Origin: Demequina sp. NBRC 110051
GTDB taxonomy: Bacteria; Actinomycetota; Actinomycetes; Actinomycetales; Demequinaceae
Assembly: GCF_002090055.1 (NCBI RefSeq)
Contig: NZ_BBRH01000011.1
Location: 124,001 to 188,000, forward strand
Reading direction: 5' to 3'
DNA: 64,000 nucleotides
In this document: positions 35,210 to 46,589 of the stretch, piece by piece
How the letters are laid out: each line of letters begins with the position of its first letter
How positions within the stretch are numbered: the first letter of the stretch is position 1
Made by a program: the position numbers and the translations under genes
The notes under the pieces: generated by a model
The model's database searches: none
What the model was told of the DNA's origin: nothing
The model's input: the letters and a program-made list of their open reading frames with translations, nothing else

Positions 35210-36244
35210 ATGGCTGATACGTTCCGCGCTGCGGTAGTCCGTAGCTTCGATGCCCCTCTCGACGTCAGTGACGTCGAACTGCCCACCCCCGGCCCCCTCG
35301 AGGCGCTGGTGAAGGTGCTCTACTCCGGCGTGTGCCACACGGACCTGCACGCCGCCGAAGGCGACTGGCCCGTGAAGCCCTCTCCCCCGTTCATTCCCGG
35401 CCACGAAGGCGTCGGCACCGTCGTCGCCGTCGGCGAGGACGTCACCCGCGTGAAGGTCGGCGACACCGTCGGCAACGCGTGGCTGTGGAGCGCGTGTGGC
35501 GAGTGCGAGTTCTGCGAGTCGGGCTGGGAGACCCTGTGCCTCAGCCAGAAGAACGGCGGCTACGCCGTCGATGGCTCGTTCGGCCAGTACATGCTGGTCG
35601 ACTCGCGTTACGCCCCGATCCTGCCGGAAGGCGTGGACCTCGCGGCCGCCGCACCTATTCTCTGTGCCGGTGTCACCGTGTACAAGGGCCTCAAGCAGAC
35701 CGACACCAAGCCGGGTGACTGGGTGCTCATCTCGGGCATCGGTGGCCTGGGCCACATCGCGGTGCAGTACGCCGTCGCGATGGGGCGCCGCGTGGTCGCG
35801 GTCGACGTCGATGACGCCAAGCTTGAGCTCGCCAAGAAGCACGGTGCCGAGGTGGTCGTGAACGCCGCGACCGTCGAGGACGCCGCTGCGACCATTGCGG
35901 AGGCGACCGGTGGCGGCGTTCACGGCGCGCTCGTCACCGCCGTGAACGGCAAGGCGTTCCCGCAGGCGGTCAGCTCGCTGCGCCGCGGCGGCACCGTCTC
36001 GCTCGTGGGCCTGCCGCCCGAGCAGTTCCCGCTCGACATCTTCTCGGTGGTGCTCAACGGCTGGACCGTGCGCGGTTCGATCGTGGGTACGCGTCGCGAC
36101 ATGGAAGAGGCCATCGACTTCTTCGCCCGCGGCAAGGTCACTCCCACCTACGCTGTCGAGCCGCTCGACAACATCAACGACATTTTCTCGCGCATGCACG
36201 CCGGCAAGATTGACGGCCGCATCGTCATGGACATGGGGCACTAA
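35210..36244 (+). CDS. adhP: Zinc-dependent alcohol dehydrogenase (AdhP/AdhA type)
   Basis: This 344-residue medium-chain dehydrogenase should interconvert primary alcohols and aldehydes with NAD(H). Catalytic zinc ligands Cys42, His65-Glu66 and Cys152 and the structural-zinc cysteines 96, 99, 102 and 110 are present, as is the Rossmann motif GIGGLG near 176-181. Start ATG behind GGAAGGA. It stands alone between the SRP RNA and dnaX, with a Crp-like palindrome upstream and a hairpin terminator built from the GGCCGATGC motif downstream. Confidence 0.92.
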   Translation: MADTFRAAVVRSFDAPLDVSDVELPTPGPLEALVKVLYSGVCHTDLHAAEGDWPVKPSPPFIPGHEGVGTVVAVGEDVTRVKVGDTVGNAWLWSACGECEFCESGWETLCLSQKNGGYAVDGSFGQYMLVDSRYAPILPEGVDLAAAAPILCAGVTVYKGLKQTDTKPGDWVLISGIGGLGHIAVQYAVAMGRRVVAVDVDDAKLELAKKHGAEVVVNAATVEDAAATIAEATGGGVHGALVTAVNGKAFPQAVSSLRRGGTVSLVGLPPEQFPLDIFSVVLNGWTVRGSIVGTRRDMEEAIDFFARGKVTPTYAVEPLDNINDIFSRMHAGKIDGRIVMDMGH

Positions 36245-36262
36245 CCCTCACCCCAGCAGCAA

Positions 36263-36303
36263 CGCATCGGCCCTCCGCAGCGACCCTGTGGAGGGCCGAT
36301 GCG
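36263..36303. terminator. Terminator hairpin made of paired GGCCGATGC motifs
   Basis: GCATCGGCCCTCC (36264-36276) and its exact complement (36290-36302) form a 13-bp stem; CAG/CTG pairs extend it inward and C/G outward. It lies 19 bases after the adh stop. Each arm carries a full copy of the dispersed 9-mer. Confidence 0.85.
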
Positions 36304-36334
36304 CGTGTCACCGGGGGCGGTTAGGCTCGGTCCC

Positions 36335-38434
36335 GTGAGCCAAGCCCTGTATCGCCGCTACCGCCCCGACTCGTTCGCCGACGTCGTGGGCCAGGAGCAT
36401 GTCACCACGCCCCTGATGCAGGCGCTGCGCGCCGACAAGGTCAACCACGCCTACCTGTTCTCCGGACCGCGCGGCTGCGGCAAGACCACCTCGGCCCGCA
36501 TCCTGGCGCGCTGCCTGAATTGCGCCGAGGGCCCCACCGACACCCCGTGCGGCACGTGCGAGTCCTGCGTGGAACTCGCGCGCGGCGGCTCCGGCTCGGT
36601 CGACGTCGTCGAGATCGACGCCGCCAGCCACAACGGTGTGGACGACGCGCGCGAGCTGCGCGAGCGCGCGGCCTTCGCGCCCGCGCGCGACCGCTACAAG
36701 ATCTTCATCCTCGACGAGGCGCACATGGTGACGCCGCAGGGATTCAACGCGCTGCTCAAGCTCGTCGAGGAGCCGCCGCCTCACATCCGCTTCATCTTCG
36801 CGACCACGGAGCCGGACAAGGTCATCGGCACCATCCGCTCGCGCACTCACCACTACCCGTTCCGCCTGGTGCCGCCCTCGGTGCTGACCGACTACCTCGC
36901 GCAGCTGTGCGAGGCGGAGTCGGTGACGGTCGCGGCCGGGGTGCTCGACCTCGTGGTGCGCGCGGGCGGCGGGTCCGTCCGCGACACCCTGTCCGTGCTC
37001 GACCAGCTCATTGCCGGCTCCGACGAGGGCGGCGTGACGTACGACCGCGCGATCGCCCTGCTGGGCTTCACCGACGCCACCTTGCTCGATGACGCCGTCG
37101 ACGCCATCGCGGCGGCGGACGGCGCCTCCCTGTTCGACGTGGTGGGCCGCGTCATCCAGACCGGGCACGAGCCCCGCCGCTTTGTCGAGGACCTGCTCGA
37201 GCGCGTCCGCGATCTCCTGGTGATCGCGGCCTCGGGCGCGGCCGGGGCCCAGGCCCTGGGCGAGGTGCCCGCGGACCAGCTCGAGCGCATGACCGACCAG
37301 GCGCGGCGCCTGGGACTGGCGCGCGCCTCGCGCGCGGGCGACCTCATCAACGACGCACTCACGCACATGGTGGGGGCCACCTCGCCCCGCCTGCACCTCG
37401 AGCTGCTGTGCGCGCGCCTGCTCGCGGCGGACACCGCCCCGGCGGGGACAGCGGCGGCGCCACCCTCCGGGGCCGCTCAGCACGTCCCTGCTCCTTCGGC
37501 ACCCGCGTCGACCTCGTCCGCACCCGCGGCCGGAGGGTCGGATGCCCGCTCCGCCATCCAGGCTGCCAAGGACGCCATGGCGGCCGCCCGCGCGGGCGCA
37601 GGGTCTGCTGGGGCGGCTCCCTCCACACCCGCGCCGCGACCGGAACCCTCAGCCCCGGCGGAGCCGCCCGCCTCCGAGCCCTCGCGCGGACCAGCGCCAT
37701 GGGAGGAGCCAGAGGAGATCGAGCCTCCGCTGACCGCGAGCGCCGCGGCGGCCAACGCGGCGGCGGCTCGCACCGCAGCACCCACGTCGTCGCCGGAAGC
37801 CTCCGCCGCGCCCGCGCCCGCGCCTGGGCCCGCGCCTGAGCCCGAGCCTGAGCCCGACTGGGGCGCACCCTCGGCACACACCCGCGCACCGGCTCCGACC
37901 GAGCCGGCCGCGCCACAGGCCCCCGCGACCGACACGGTTCCCGCCGCCTCCGCAGGGGGTGCCGGGGACGCCGAACTGCTGCGACGGCGCTGGAGCGAGG
38001 TGCTCGGCACGCTCGAACGCCGCCGCGTGACGTGGTCCATGGTGAGCCAAAGCGCCCAGGTGGCCTCCGTCGAGGGCGGCGTCCTCACGCTGGCCTTCGA
38101 CAACTCCGCCCTCGCCGGGCGCTTCACGGGATCGTCGCACGCGGAAAACGTCGCCCTTGCCGTGCGCGAGACGCTGGGCCTCCAACTCAGGGTCGAGGCC
38201 ACCACCGGGCCCGTCGCGCCGTCGGCTCGCGCGGCGATGCCGGCCGCTGGTGCGGCCGCCGGCGCGGTCGCGGGTGCTGCCGCGACCATGAGCGCTCCCG
38301 CCTACGACGAGGTGCCGCCAGAGCCCGACGAGGAGGAAGTCATCTCCGCCGACGACGCGCAGGCACCCGACTCCCAGCTCACCGGCGCGGACGTCGTCGC
38401 GCAGATGCTCGGCGGCACCATCATCGAGCCCTGA
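36335..38434 (+). CDS. dnaX: DNA polymerase III subunit tau/gamma
   Basis: This clamp-loader ATPase of the replisome has 699 residues. The P-loop GPRGCGKTT is at 44-52, the zinc module is Cys63, 72, 75 and 78, and the DEAHM Walker B box is near 125. The AAA+ core ends near 370; an Ala/Pro-rich linker (about 370-540) precedes the tau-specific C-terminal domain. The GTG at 36335 starts exactly at the conserved SQALYRRYRP. No slippery A-run for gamma frameshifting is visible. The TetR gene starts 31 bases downstream. Confidence 0.96.
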   Translation: MSQALYRRYRPDSFADVVGQEHVTTPLMQALRADKVNHAYLFSGPRGCGKTTSARILARCLNCAEGPTDTPCGTCESCVELARGGSGSVDVVEIDAASHNGVDDARELRERAAFAPARDRYKIFILDEAHMVTPQGFNALLKLVEEPPPHIRFIFATTEPDKVIGTIRSRTHHYPFRLVPPSVLTDYLAQLCEAESVTVAAGVLDLVVRAGGGSVRDTLSVLDQLIAGSDEGGVTYDRAIALLGFTDATLLDDAVDAIAAADGASLFDVVGRVIQTGHEPRRFVEDLLERVRDLLVIAASGAAGAQALGEVPADQLERMTDQARRLGLARASRAGDLINDALTHMVGATSPRLHLELLCARLLAADTAPAGTAAAPPSGAAQHVPAPSAPASTSSAPAAGGSDARSAIQAAKDAMAAARAGAGSAGAAPSTPAPRPEPSAPAEPPASEPSRGPAPWEEPEEIEPPLTASAAAANAAAARTAAPTSSPEASAAPAPAPGPAPEPEPEPDWGAPSAHTRAPAPTEPAAPQAPATDTVPAASAGGAGDAELLRRRWSEVLGTLERRRVTWSMVSQSAQVASVEGGVLTLAFDNSALAGRFTGSSHAENVALAVRETLGLQLRVEATTGPVAPSARAAMPAAGAAAGAVAGAAATMSAPAYDEVPPEPDEEEVISADDAQAPDSQLTGADVVAQMLGGTIIEP

Positions 38435-38464
38435 GTGCCCCCGCTCGGCTGATAGATTCGCGCC

Positions 38465-39088
38465 ATGACGGCGCAGACGGATGGAACGGTCCAACGACCC
38501 CCGTCCAAGTTTCAGGTCCGGCGCGAGAAGACCCGCGCGGACCTGCTGGCGCTCGGCATCGAGCGCTTTCCGGTGAAGGGCTACGCGGGCACGTCGATTG
38601 AGGATGTGGTGCGCGACTCGGGGTACACGCGCGGAGCCTTCTACTTCCACTTCGACTCCAAGGAAGAGTTCTTCCTGGAGGTGCTGCGCGCCCGGCGTGA
38701 TTGCAGAGGCCAGTGGTGGACCGTCGTCGAGGCCGCGGCGCCCACGTCGCTGCTGTCCGCGCTCGCCGCCGCACAGGCCGAGTTCGCGCGCACCGACCCG
38801 GCCGGCGAACGCTGGACCATGCTGATCGCCGAGTTCACCAACGCGAACCGCGACAACGACGCCCTCATGAGGCCGCTGCGAACCCTGCACCTGGAGTGGT
38901 GCGAGGAGCTCTCGTGGCTCCTTACTTACACCCAGGAGCACGGGTGGTGCCGCACGGACCGCTCAGCGATGGCGCTTGCCCAGGACCTCCTCGCCATCAC
39001 CACCGGCTACGGCGTTTCCTTCGAGTTGTACGGGCTGATTCCCGACGGGCTCATGGACGTCTACACGCGCCTGCTCGAGCCACGCTGA
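38465..39088 (+). CDS. TetR-family transcriptional regulator
   Basis: The 207-residue regulator has an N-terminal helix-turn-helix: VRREKTRADLLALGIERF, then TSIEDVVRDSGYTRGAFYFHFDSKEEFF, the standard TetR signature. The ligand-binding domain is not assignable. It lies between dnaX and recR on the same strand, unusual company for a TetR gene, so its target is probably elsewhere; the efflux gene with a palindromic operator at 4506 is one candidate but there is no direct evidence. Confidence 0.88.
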   Translation: MTAQTDGTVQRPPSKFQVRREKTRADLLALGIERFPVKGYAGTSIEDVVRDSGYTRGAFYFHFDSKEEFFLEVLRARRDCRGQWWTVVEAAAPTSLLSALAAAQAEFARTDPAGERWTMLIAEFTNANRDNDALMRPLRTLHLEWCEELSWLLTYTQEHGWCRTDRSAMALAQDLLAITTGYGVSFELYGLIPDGLMDVYTRLLEPR

Positions 39089-39136
39089 CGCGCGCCTGGT
39101 CGGACCATGTCGCCGCCCGCGCCTACGCTTAACCCC

Positions 39137-39733
39137 ATGTATGACGGCGCGGTGCAGGATCTGATCGACGAGCTGGGACATCTTCCCGGCGTGGGCCCCA
39201 AGAGCGCCCAGCGCATCGCCTTCCACCTGCTCGCCGCGGACCCCACCGACGTGCGCCGTCTGGCCGACGCCATCACCACCGTCAAGGAGAAGGTGCGCTT
39301 CTGCGACACCTGCGGCAATGTCGCCGAATCCGAGCAGTGCCGCATCTGCGCCGACCCGCGTCGCGCCGAGGACGTGCTGTGTGTGGTCGAGGAGCCCAAG
39401 GACGTGGTCGTCATCGAACGCACCCGCGAGTACCGGGGCCGCTACCACGTGCTCGGCGGCGCCATCGATCCCATGAACGGCGTGGGGCCCGACGACCTGC
39501 GCATCCGCGAGCTCCTCACGCGCCTGGGCGACGGCAAGATCGAGGAGGTCATCATCGCGACCGACCCCAACATCGAGGGCGAGGCCACCGCGACGTACCT
39601 CACGCGCATGCTGTCGCCCATGGGCGTGACCGTCTCACGCCTGGCCTCCGGCCTGCCGGTGGGAGGCGACCTCGAGTACGCGGACGAGGTCACGCTGGGG
39701 CGCGCCTTCGAGGGCCGCCGCACGGTTTCTTAA
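39137..39733 (+). CDS. recR: Recombination mediator RecR
   Basis: The 198-residue protein acts with RecF/RecO to load RecA at gaps. It has a helix-hairpin-helix ([17 protein letters not shown], about 16-32), a C4 zinc finger with Cys56, 59, 68 and 71, and a Toprim domain ([12 protein letters not shown] and [16 protein letters not shown]). ATG at 39137 is chosen because the family starts at MYDG. It follows dnaX as in many genomes, with the TetR gene inserted between. A hairpin of GGCCGATGC motifs follows. Confidence 0.96.
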   Translation: MYDGAVQDLIDELGHLPGVGPKSAQRIAFHLLAADPTDVRRLADAITTVKEKVRFCDTCGNVAESEQCRICADPRRAEDVLCVVEEPKDVVVIERTREYRGRYHVLGGAIDPMNGVGPDDLRIRELLTRLGDGKIEEVIIATDPNIEGEATATYLTRMLSPMGVTVSRLASGLPVGGDLEYADEVTLGRAFEGRRTVS

Positions 39734-39759
39734 CGACGCCGCCTCCCGGCCCGGCCGTA

Positions 39760-39793
39760 GCATCGGCCGCCCGTCAATACAGACGGCCGATGC
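39760..39793. terminator. Bidirectional terminator hairpin with GGCCGATGC arms
   Basis: GCATCGGCC at 39760 and GGCCGATGC at 39785 pair with an inner GTC/GAC step around a short loop, between the convergent recR and ABC-2 permease genes. The right arm extends into the long form GGCCGATGCCATGGCTGG. Confidence 0.75.
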
Positions 39794-39803
39794 CATGGCT
39801 GGC

Positions 39804-41069
39804 TTAAGCGACGCGCGTTCCCGAGCGCAGCTTCTTGTAGGGCACGCGCAGGCGCCTCACGACGATGAGCATCGAGCCGGCGAGCAGCACGGCCTGGACC
39901 GCGAGGCCGAGCCACGGCGCACGCGGGAGGTTGGCGAGCTCCTGCTGGTACGCGTCCCATTCGGCCTGATCGGCCTCCCACTGCGCTTCTTGCTCCTCGG
40001 GTGTGAGCTCCTCGTCCGAGGCGTCAGACGCGGTCGTGCCGAAGAGTTGCTCGCACTCGTTGTAGGGCTCGTAGTCGATCTCGTCGTCCTGCGGCCCTAG
40101 GCGCGCGCTGGAGACCATGCTGTGCATCTGGGCAAAGACGCCGGGTTGTGCGCGTCCATCCTCTCGCCAGGTCTCGGGATCGACGATGGGGGCGGTCTCA
40201 CCGATGGTCACGACGGGGTTGGCGAGCAGCAGCCATGCGATGCGGTCGGTGTGGGTGACGCCGGTGGTCCACTCGTTCTCGATGCACTGGTAGTCGGCGG
40301 GGTCCAGCTCGGAGAAGTCTCCAGACATATACGCCTCGTCGAGCGCGTCCTCCTCCTCGGCGCTGAGAGCTCCCCAGTCGATGTAGTACTCGGTCACCGT
40401 CTTGGTGTCGGTGACGAGGGTGCCCGCCACCGCAAACAGCACGAGCGTTCCCACGGCGAAGAAGCCCGTGGTGAGGTGCGCGAGCGAGACCGAGGCCACC
40501 GCACGGGCGGCGATCGACGACCATGCGAGGCCCACTGCCGTGAACGCGAGCACCATGAACAGGATCGCGCCCAGGGTGATCGCCAGCTCGTCCAGGTGCC
40601 AGCCCGACTTCGTAAACGCGTAGACGAGGAACGGCGACAGCGCCAACAACGCGATCACCGAGACGAGCCAGGAGGCGATGAGCTTGCCGAACGCAATGTC
40701 GCCCGCGGTCAGGTGCGACATCTGCAGCGGCGCGAGGACTCCCTCGCCCGAGTCGCCGTTGATGGACGTCGCCGACAGCGACGGCGCGATCAGCATGCCG
40801 ACGCCGAGCACCATGATCAGGACCAGCTCGAGATTGGTCGATGACAGGTCGGAGGTCGACAGCACCGCCGCGAGGATGCAGATGCCGATGACGGCGGCGA
40901 AGAGGATGCCGTAGAGGATGTAGCCCTTGGTGCTGGGCCGGCGCCGGCGCAGCTCGATCGACGTCATGAGCGCCACACCGCGCAGCGTGGGATGCCACGG
41001 GTTGCCGCGGCGTGCGGGCGGGTGAACGGTGGAGTCCTGGGGCGGTGCCACCACGGGTGTGTCGGTCAT
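39804..41069 (-). CDS. ABC-2 type transporter permease
   Basis: The 421-residue membrane subunit of an exporter is encoded with its ATPase. About six helices are seen. The N-terminal half shows TSIELRRRRPSTKGY before helix 1 and the segment GDSGEGVLAPLQMSHLTAGDI typical of ABC-2 permeases. A large acidic extracytoplasmic loop of about 150 residues precedes the last helix. The start at 41069 (GAGGAG, ATGA overlap with the ATPase stop) is preferred over 41162. Substrate unknown. Confidence 0.85.
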   Translation of the reverse strand: MTDTPVVAPPQDSTVHPPARRGNPWHPTLRGVALMTSIELRRRRPSTKGYILYGILFAAVIGICILAAVLSTSDLSSTNLELVLIMVLGVGMLIAPSLSATSINGDSGEGVLAPLQMSHLTAGDIAFGKLIASWLVSVIALLALSPFLVYAFTKSGWHLDELAITLGAILFMVLAFTAVGLAWSSIAARAVASVSLAHLTTGFFAVGTLVLFAVAGTLVTDTKTVTEYYIDWGALSAEEEDALDEAYMSGDFSELDPADYQCIENEWTTGVTHTDRIAWLLLANPVVTIGETAPIVDPETWREDGRAQPGVFAQMHSMVSSARLGPQDDEIDYEPYNECEQLFGTTASDASDEELTPEEQEAQWEADQAEWDAYQQELANLPRAPWLGLAVQAVLLAGSMLIVVRRLRVPYKKLRSGTRVA

Positions 41070-42007
41070 CGTCGCTCCTCGTTCATCGCCATGTATGTCT
41101 GTTCCAGCGCGCTTCCGACCGGGCCGAACCGGTACACGCGCACCCCCTGATTCACCATCCACGCGAGCGCCTCGGCGGCCTTCTCTTCACCGTCAATGCT
41201 GAGGATCGCGCCGGTGCCCGAGGGCTCCGCTGCGATGCCGAAGCGGGCAAGGACCTCGAGCAGGTTGTCGCGGTCGAGCGCGTCCACGCGGTAGCGCGTA
41301 CGGGCGTGGGCGACCATGGTGGCGGCCTCGTCGCCCAGGGTGCGGCCCTTCGACATGAAGACGGCGTCGTCGACCATCTCGTCGAGCTCGGCGAGCACGT
41401 GGCTCGAGATCAACACCGCACGGCCCTCCGCCGCGAGTTCGCGGACCAGGTCGCGCAACTCGACACGGGAGCGGGGGTCAAGCCCGTTGGCGGGCTCGTC
41501 CAAGAGCAGCACCTGCGGGTCGTGAACCAGGGCGCGCGCCAGCGAGAGCCGCTGCTTCTGACCTCGCGACAGCACCCGCGAGGGGCGGTCGGCAAACTCC
41601 TCGAGGTGGACGCGGGTGAGCAGCTGAGCACCACGCTCGCGGGCGGCCTCCTTGGGGATGCGGTAGGCGCGGCCCATGAGCGTGAGCGTCTGCAGGCAGG
41701 TCATGTTGTCCCACGAGCCCAGCTGGTCGGGCATCCAGCCGATCGCGGCGCGCACCGCCGCGGCGTCCGTCTTGGGGTCGTGCCCCGCGATGGCGATGTC
41801 CCCGTGGTGTGGCCTGAGCAGGCCGGACAGCATGAGCATCAGGGTCGTTTTGCCGCAGCCATTGGGCCCGATCAGCGCGGTCACCGAGCCGGCCGGCACG
41901 GTGAGCGTCGCATCCTCGACGGCACGTACCGAGCCGAAGCTGCGTGCCACCCCCCTGGCGACGATGGCCTCGCGCACGCCGGCGGAGGCCTCGATCGTGG
42001 TCGTCAT
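41066..42007 (-). CDS. ABC transporter ATP-binding protein
   Basis: This 313-residue ATPase has Walker A GPNGCGKTT (about 47-55), a signature segment SRGQKQRLSLARAL, Walker B VLLLDEPANGLDP and the H-loop SSHVLAE, plus an ~80-residue C-terminal domain typical of drug/bacteriocin exporters (CcmA/DrrA type). Start ATG at 42007 behind GGGAGTGAG. It forms an operon with the following permease. The divergent TetR gene 189 bases away, with a palindromic operator between, is the probable regulator. Confidence 0.9.
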   Translation of the reverse strand: MTTTIEASAGVREAIVARGVARSFGSVRAVEDATLTVPAGSVTALIGPNGCGKTTLMLMLSGLLRPHHGDIAIAGHDPKTDAAAVRAAIGWMPDQLGSWDNMTCLQTLTLMGRAYRIPKEAARERGAQLLTRVHLEEFADRPSRVLSRGQKQRLSLARALVHDPQVLLLDEPANGLDPRSRVELRDLVRELAAEGRAVLISSHVLAELDEMVDDAVFMSKGRTLGDEAATMVAHARTRYRVDALDRDNLLEVLARFGIAAEPSGTGAILSIDGEEKAAEALAWMVNQGVRVYRFGPVGSALEQTYMAMNEERR

Positions 42008-42163
42008 CTCACTCCCTCGTGTGGTCGCGGCGCCGAATGCGCGGCGAGCCACCTTCACTCTGGCACCCGCATCGCTTGAAAGACATGAGGTAATCCCCCG
42101 ATCTTTGGGCGTGTCGGCTCAGGGGGGAGGGCAGGGCAGCGGGATAGTGAGTGAACCGACTGC

Positions 42164-42175
42164 TTAACGCGTTAA
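42164..42175. promoter_or_regulatory. TetR operator TTAACGCGTTAA
   Basis: This perfect 12-bp palindrome, loosely extended by CCGA/TCGG on the outside, lies 21 bases before the tetR start and in the divergent gap to the ABC exporter operon. Its position suits autoregulation and exporter control. Confidence 0.6.
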
Positions 42176-42196
42176 CTATCGGCGAGGAGACCGCCC

Positions 42197-42736
42197 ATGC
42201 CCCGTCCTGCCACCAACAAGCGTGAACGCCTCACCGCCGCCGCGATCCATATGGCGCGCGAGAGCGGGCTCGAATCCGCCACCATCGCGGCGATCGCCGC
42301 CGCGGCGGAAGTCCCTGCTGGCAGCGTGTACTACTACTTCAAGACGAAGGACGACGTGGCGGCGGCCGTCGCCGACGGCATCGCGGCGGTGCTCGCAGAC
42401 GGGCGCGAGGGCCTGGACAGCGCAGACGACCGCGCGGCCCTCACGGGCTTTCTGCGCGCCTACCTCGACGACAGCACCGCCGTCGTCAGTTACGGCACCC
42501 TGCTCTCGACGGCGGCGACCGTCGGCGGGGCCGATGCACATCGCGAGGCGCTCGGATGGCTCACCTCCCGTTTTGCGGGCCTGGGTTTCGCGGACGGTGC
42601 CGCCCGAGCACGCGCGCTGCACCTGTTGGCGGGCGTCGAGGGCGGGGCCGCGCTCGCTCACGCGCTGGGCGAGGCCGAGCCCCTCGAGCGCGAGGTGGCC
42701 CACCTGGAAAGGTGGGTGGCGAACGCGGGCGGCTGA
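42197..42736 (+). CDS. TetR-family regulator divergent from the ABC exporter
   Basis: The 179-residue repressor has a helix-turn-helix KRERLTAAAIHMARESGLES and AAAAEVPAGSVYYYFKTKDD, the canonical TetR DNA-binding signature. The C-terminal half resembles the compact TetR_C domain. Its small ligand pocket domain gives no hint of the inducer. It is divergent from the ABC ATPase-permease operon and close to the TTAACGCGTTAA palindrome. Confidence 0.88.
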   Translation: MPRPATNKRERLTAAAIHMARESGLESATIAAIAAAAEVPAGSVYYYFKTKDDVAAAVADGIAAVLADGREGLDSADDRAALTGFLRAYLDDSTAVVSYGTLLSTAATVGGADAHREALGWLTSRFAGLGFADGAARARALHLLAGVEGGAALAHALGEAEPLEREVAHLERWVANAGG

Positions 42737-42769
42737 CGCATCGGCCGTCATCGGAACCGCGAACCCGAC

Positions 42770-42835
42770 GTGTCCACATAGTGGACACCTCTGTCCACCC
42801 CTCGAATAGGCGTACGGGCGTCCGTTCACTAGAAT
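42770..42835 (+). promoter_or_regulatory. lysC promoter region with perfect inverted repeat
   Basis: GTGTCCACATAGTGGACAC (42770-42788) is a perfect 8-3-8 inverted repeat; TAGAAT at 42830-42835 is a good -10 without a clear -35. The repeat could be an operator for the lysine pathway or the terminator of the TetR gene; without a T-run an operator is as likely. The leader to the ATG is only about 50 bases and shows no lysine riboswitch. Confidence 0.45.
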
Positions 42836-42891
42836 GAGGAGCCGTGCCCGGTGCCGGGCGCTCCAACCGTCGCTTTTCCGGGAGTTCCCGC

Positions 42892-45197
<2,306 letters not shown>

Positions 45198-45200
45198 CGC

Positions 45201-45277
45201 GTCCGCTCCGCACCCATTTTCGGCCGCTTTCCCGCCCGAGGAAGGCGGCCGAAGGTGTTTCTGGGTGCTGAGCGGAC
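45201..45277. terminator. Nested hairpin between asd and the ROK gene
   Basis: Inner stem TTCGGCCGC-t-TTCC / GGAA-g-GCGGCCGAA encloses a 7-base loop. An outer stem pairs GTCCGCT (45201-45207) with AGCGGAC (45271-45277), with GCACCCA/TGGGTGC between. It is probably a bidirectional terminator for convergent genes. Confidence 0.8.
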
Positions 45278-45299
45278 ACTGCCAGCCGTGCCCGCCGCG

Positions 45300-46478
45300 C
45301 TACTCGCCTAGCGGGTCCGCGAGCAGCGAGCGAAACGCCAGCTCGCCCGCCCCGATGAGCACCTGATCCTCGACGAGTGCCGCCCGCGTGAGCGTCAGCG
45401 AGTCCGCCAGCGGTGCGAACGTGTGGCGCACCACAAGCTCGCGGATGAGGTCGCCCCGGCGGTCCAGGATCAACCCCAGAAATCCACCCAGGATGACGGT
45501 GCGGGGGTTGAAGGCCGAGGTCACGTTGGCAATGCCTCGCGCCAGCACCCGCGCCTGACGCGTGAGTTCGTCCTCCACCGCCGCCGATGACCCCAGCGAC
45601 TCCTCGAGCCGCGAGTGATCGAGGGGCCCGCCAGCGGCCGCCTCGAGCCGCTGCAGGTTGACCTCGGTCTCGAGGCACCCCTGGCGACCGCAGTGGCACG
45701 CAAGGCCGTCGGGATCGGCGAGGATGTGACCCAGCTCGCCGGCGAAACCGTCGGCGCCGCGCAGCACCGAGCCGGTGACACCCACCGCACCACCGATGCC
45801 CGAGGTCGAGCCGTTGAGATAGATCAGGTGGCTGACCCCCTGGCCGGCGCCGTAGAGCGACTCGGCGATGAGGCCGGCGTTGGCGTCGTTGTCGACGTCG
45901 ACGGGGACGTCGAGCGCCTCCGCGAGCTCCTCCCCCAGCGGCTCGTCATTCCACTCCAGGTGCGGCGCACGCACCACGAGCCCGTCCTCGGCGCGCACCA
46001 GCCCAGGCACCGCCACCCCGGCGCCCACCACGCGAGGCGAGCCCTCCTCGACCCACCCGGCCACGGCATCGGCCGCCAGTTCGACCACCATCGCGGGAGA
46101 CGGCGACTGGGGCAGCTCGATGCGCTCGCGCGCGACGATCCGGTGACCCAGCGCCACGAGCGCCAGCGAGACGGCGTCGACGTCCGGGTAGACCGCGAGC
46201 GCCACGACGTCGCGCCGCGGCTGGACCACGGGAGACGGGCGTCCCACGCCGGTGGTCTCGGGGTGCTCCTCGGTCACCAAACCCGCGTCTACCAGGTCGC
46301 CTACGAGCGCGCCGATGGTGGAGCGATTGAGGCCCGTGGCGCGCGTGAGGTCGGCTCGGGAGAGCCCGTCCGCGCGGTGCACGAGCGTGAGGAGGCTCGA
46401 CAGGTTGTGCCGGCGCGTGGCCTCGTTGCGCGTGCCCAACGCCTCGCCCGCGCGCGGCCGGTTGACCCGTGATGCCAT
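45300..46478 (-). CDS. xylR: ROK-family regulator, probably XylR
   Basis: The 392-residue repressor has an N-terminal winged helix-turn-helix (GLSRADLTRATGLNRSTIGA, about 38-57) and a ROK sugar-kinase-like domain with the zinc motif CHCGRQGCLE and GAGVAVPGLV. It is divergent from xylA, the usual place of XylR, and an inverted repeat GTTGT-N5-ACAAC lies between the two starts. It is therefore inferred to repress xylA and xylB until xylose binds. Confidence 0.88.
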   Translation of the reverse strand: MASRVNRPRAGEALGTRNEATRRHNLSSLLTLVHRADGLSRADLTRATGLNRSTIGALVGDLVDAGLVTEEHPETTGVGRPSPVVQPRRDVVALAVYPDVDAVSLALVALGHRIVARERIELPQSPSPAMVVELAADAVAGWVEEGSPRVVGAGVAVPGLVRAEDGLVVRAPHLEWNDEPLGEELAEALDVPVDVDNDANAGLIAESLYGAGQGVSHLIYLNGSTSGIGGAVGVTGSVLRGADGFAGELGHILADPDGLACHCGRQGCLETEVNLQRLEAAAGGPLDHSRLEESLGSSAAVEDELTRQARVLARGIANVTSAFNPRTVILGGFLGLILDRRGDLIRELVVRHTFAPLADSLTLTRAALVEDQVLIGAGELAFRSLLADPLGE

Positions 46479-46519
46479 GGAAGCCTCCTCGCTTTGACAC
46501 TACCGCCCGCTGGACTTAT

Positions 46520-46534
46520 GTTGTGTCTTACAAC
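46520..46534. promoter_or_regulatory. XylR operator GTTGTGTCTTACAAC
   Basis: The inverted repeat GTTGT-N5-ACAAC lies in the AT-rich 111-base gap between xylR and xylA, 42 bases from the xylR start and 56 from xylA. XylR boxes in other bacteria also use GTTTGTT/AACAAAC-like arms, so the match is reasonable. Confidence 0.6.
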
Positions 46535-46589
46535 CTAATCTGTCAAACGCAGATTTCACGCGTCAGTCAACGCCGACAAGGAGACCGCC

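Noticed and set aside
36335-38434. Programmed frameshift in dnaX producing gamma
   Set aside because: No A-rich slippery heptamer followed by a stem was found; actinobacterial dnaX usually makes tau only.
42836-42891. Lysine riboswitch in the lysC leader
   Set aside because: The leader is only about 50 bases, far too short for an L-box, and none of its conserved elements is visible.
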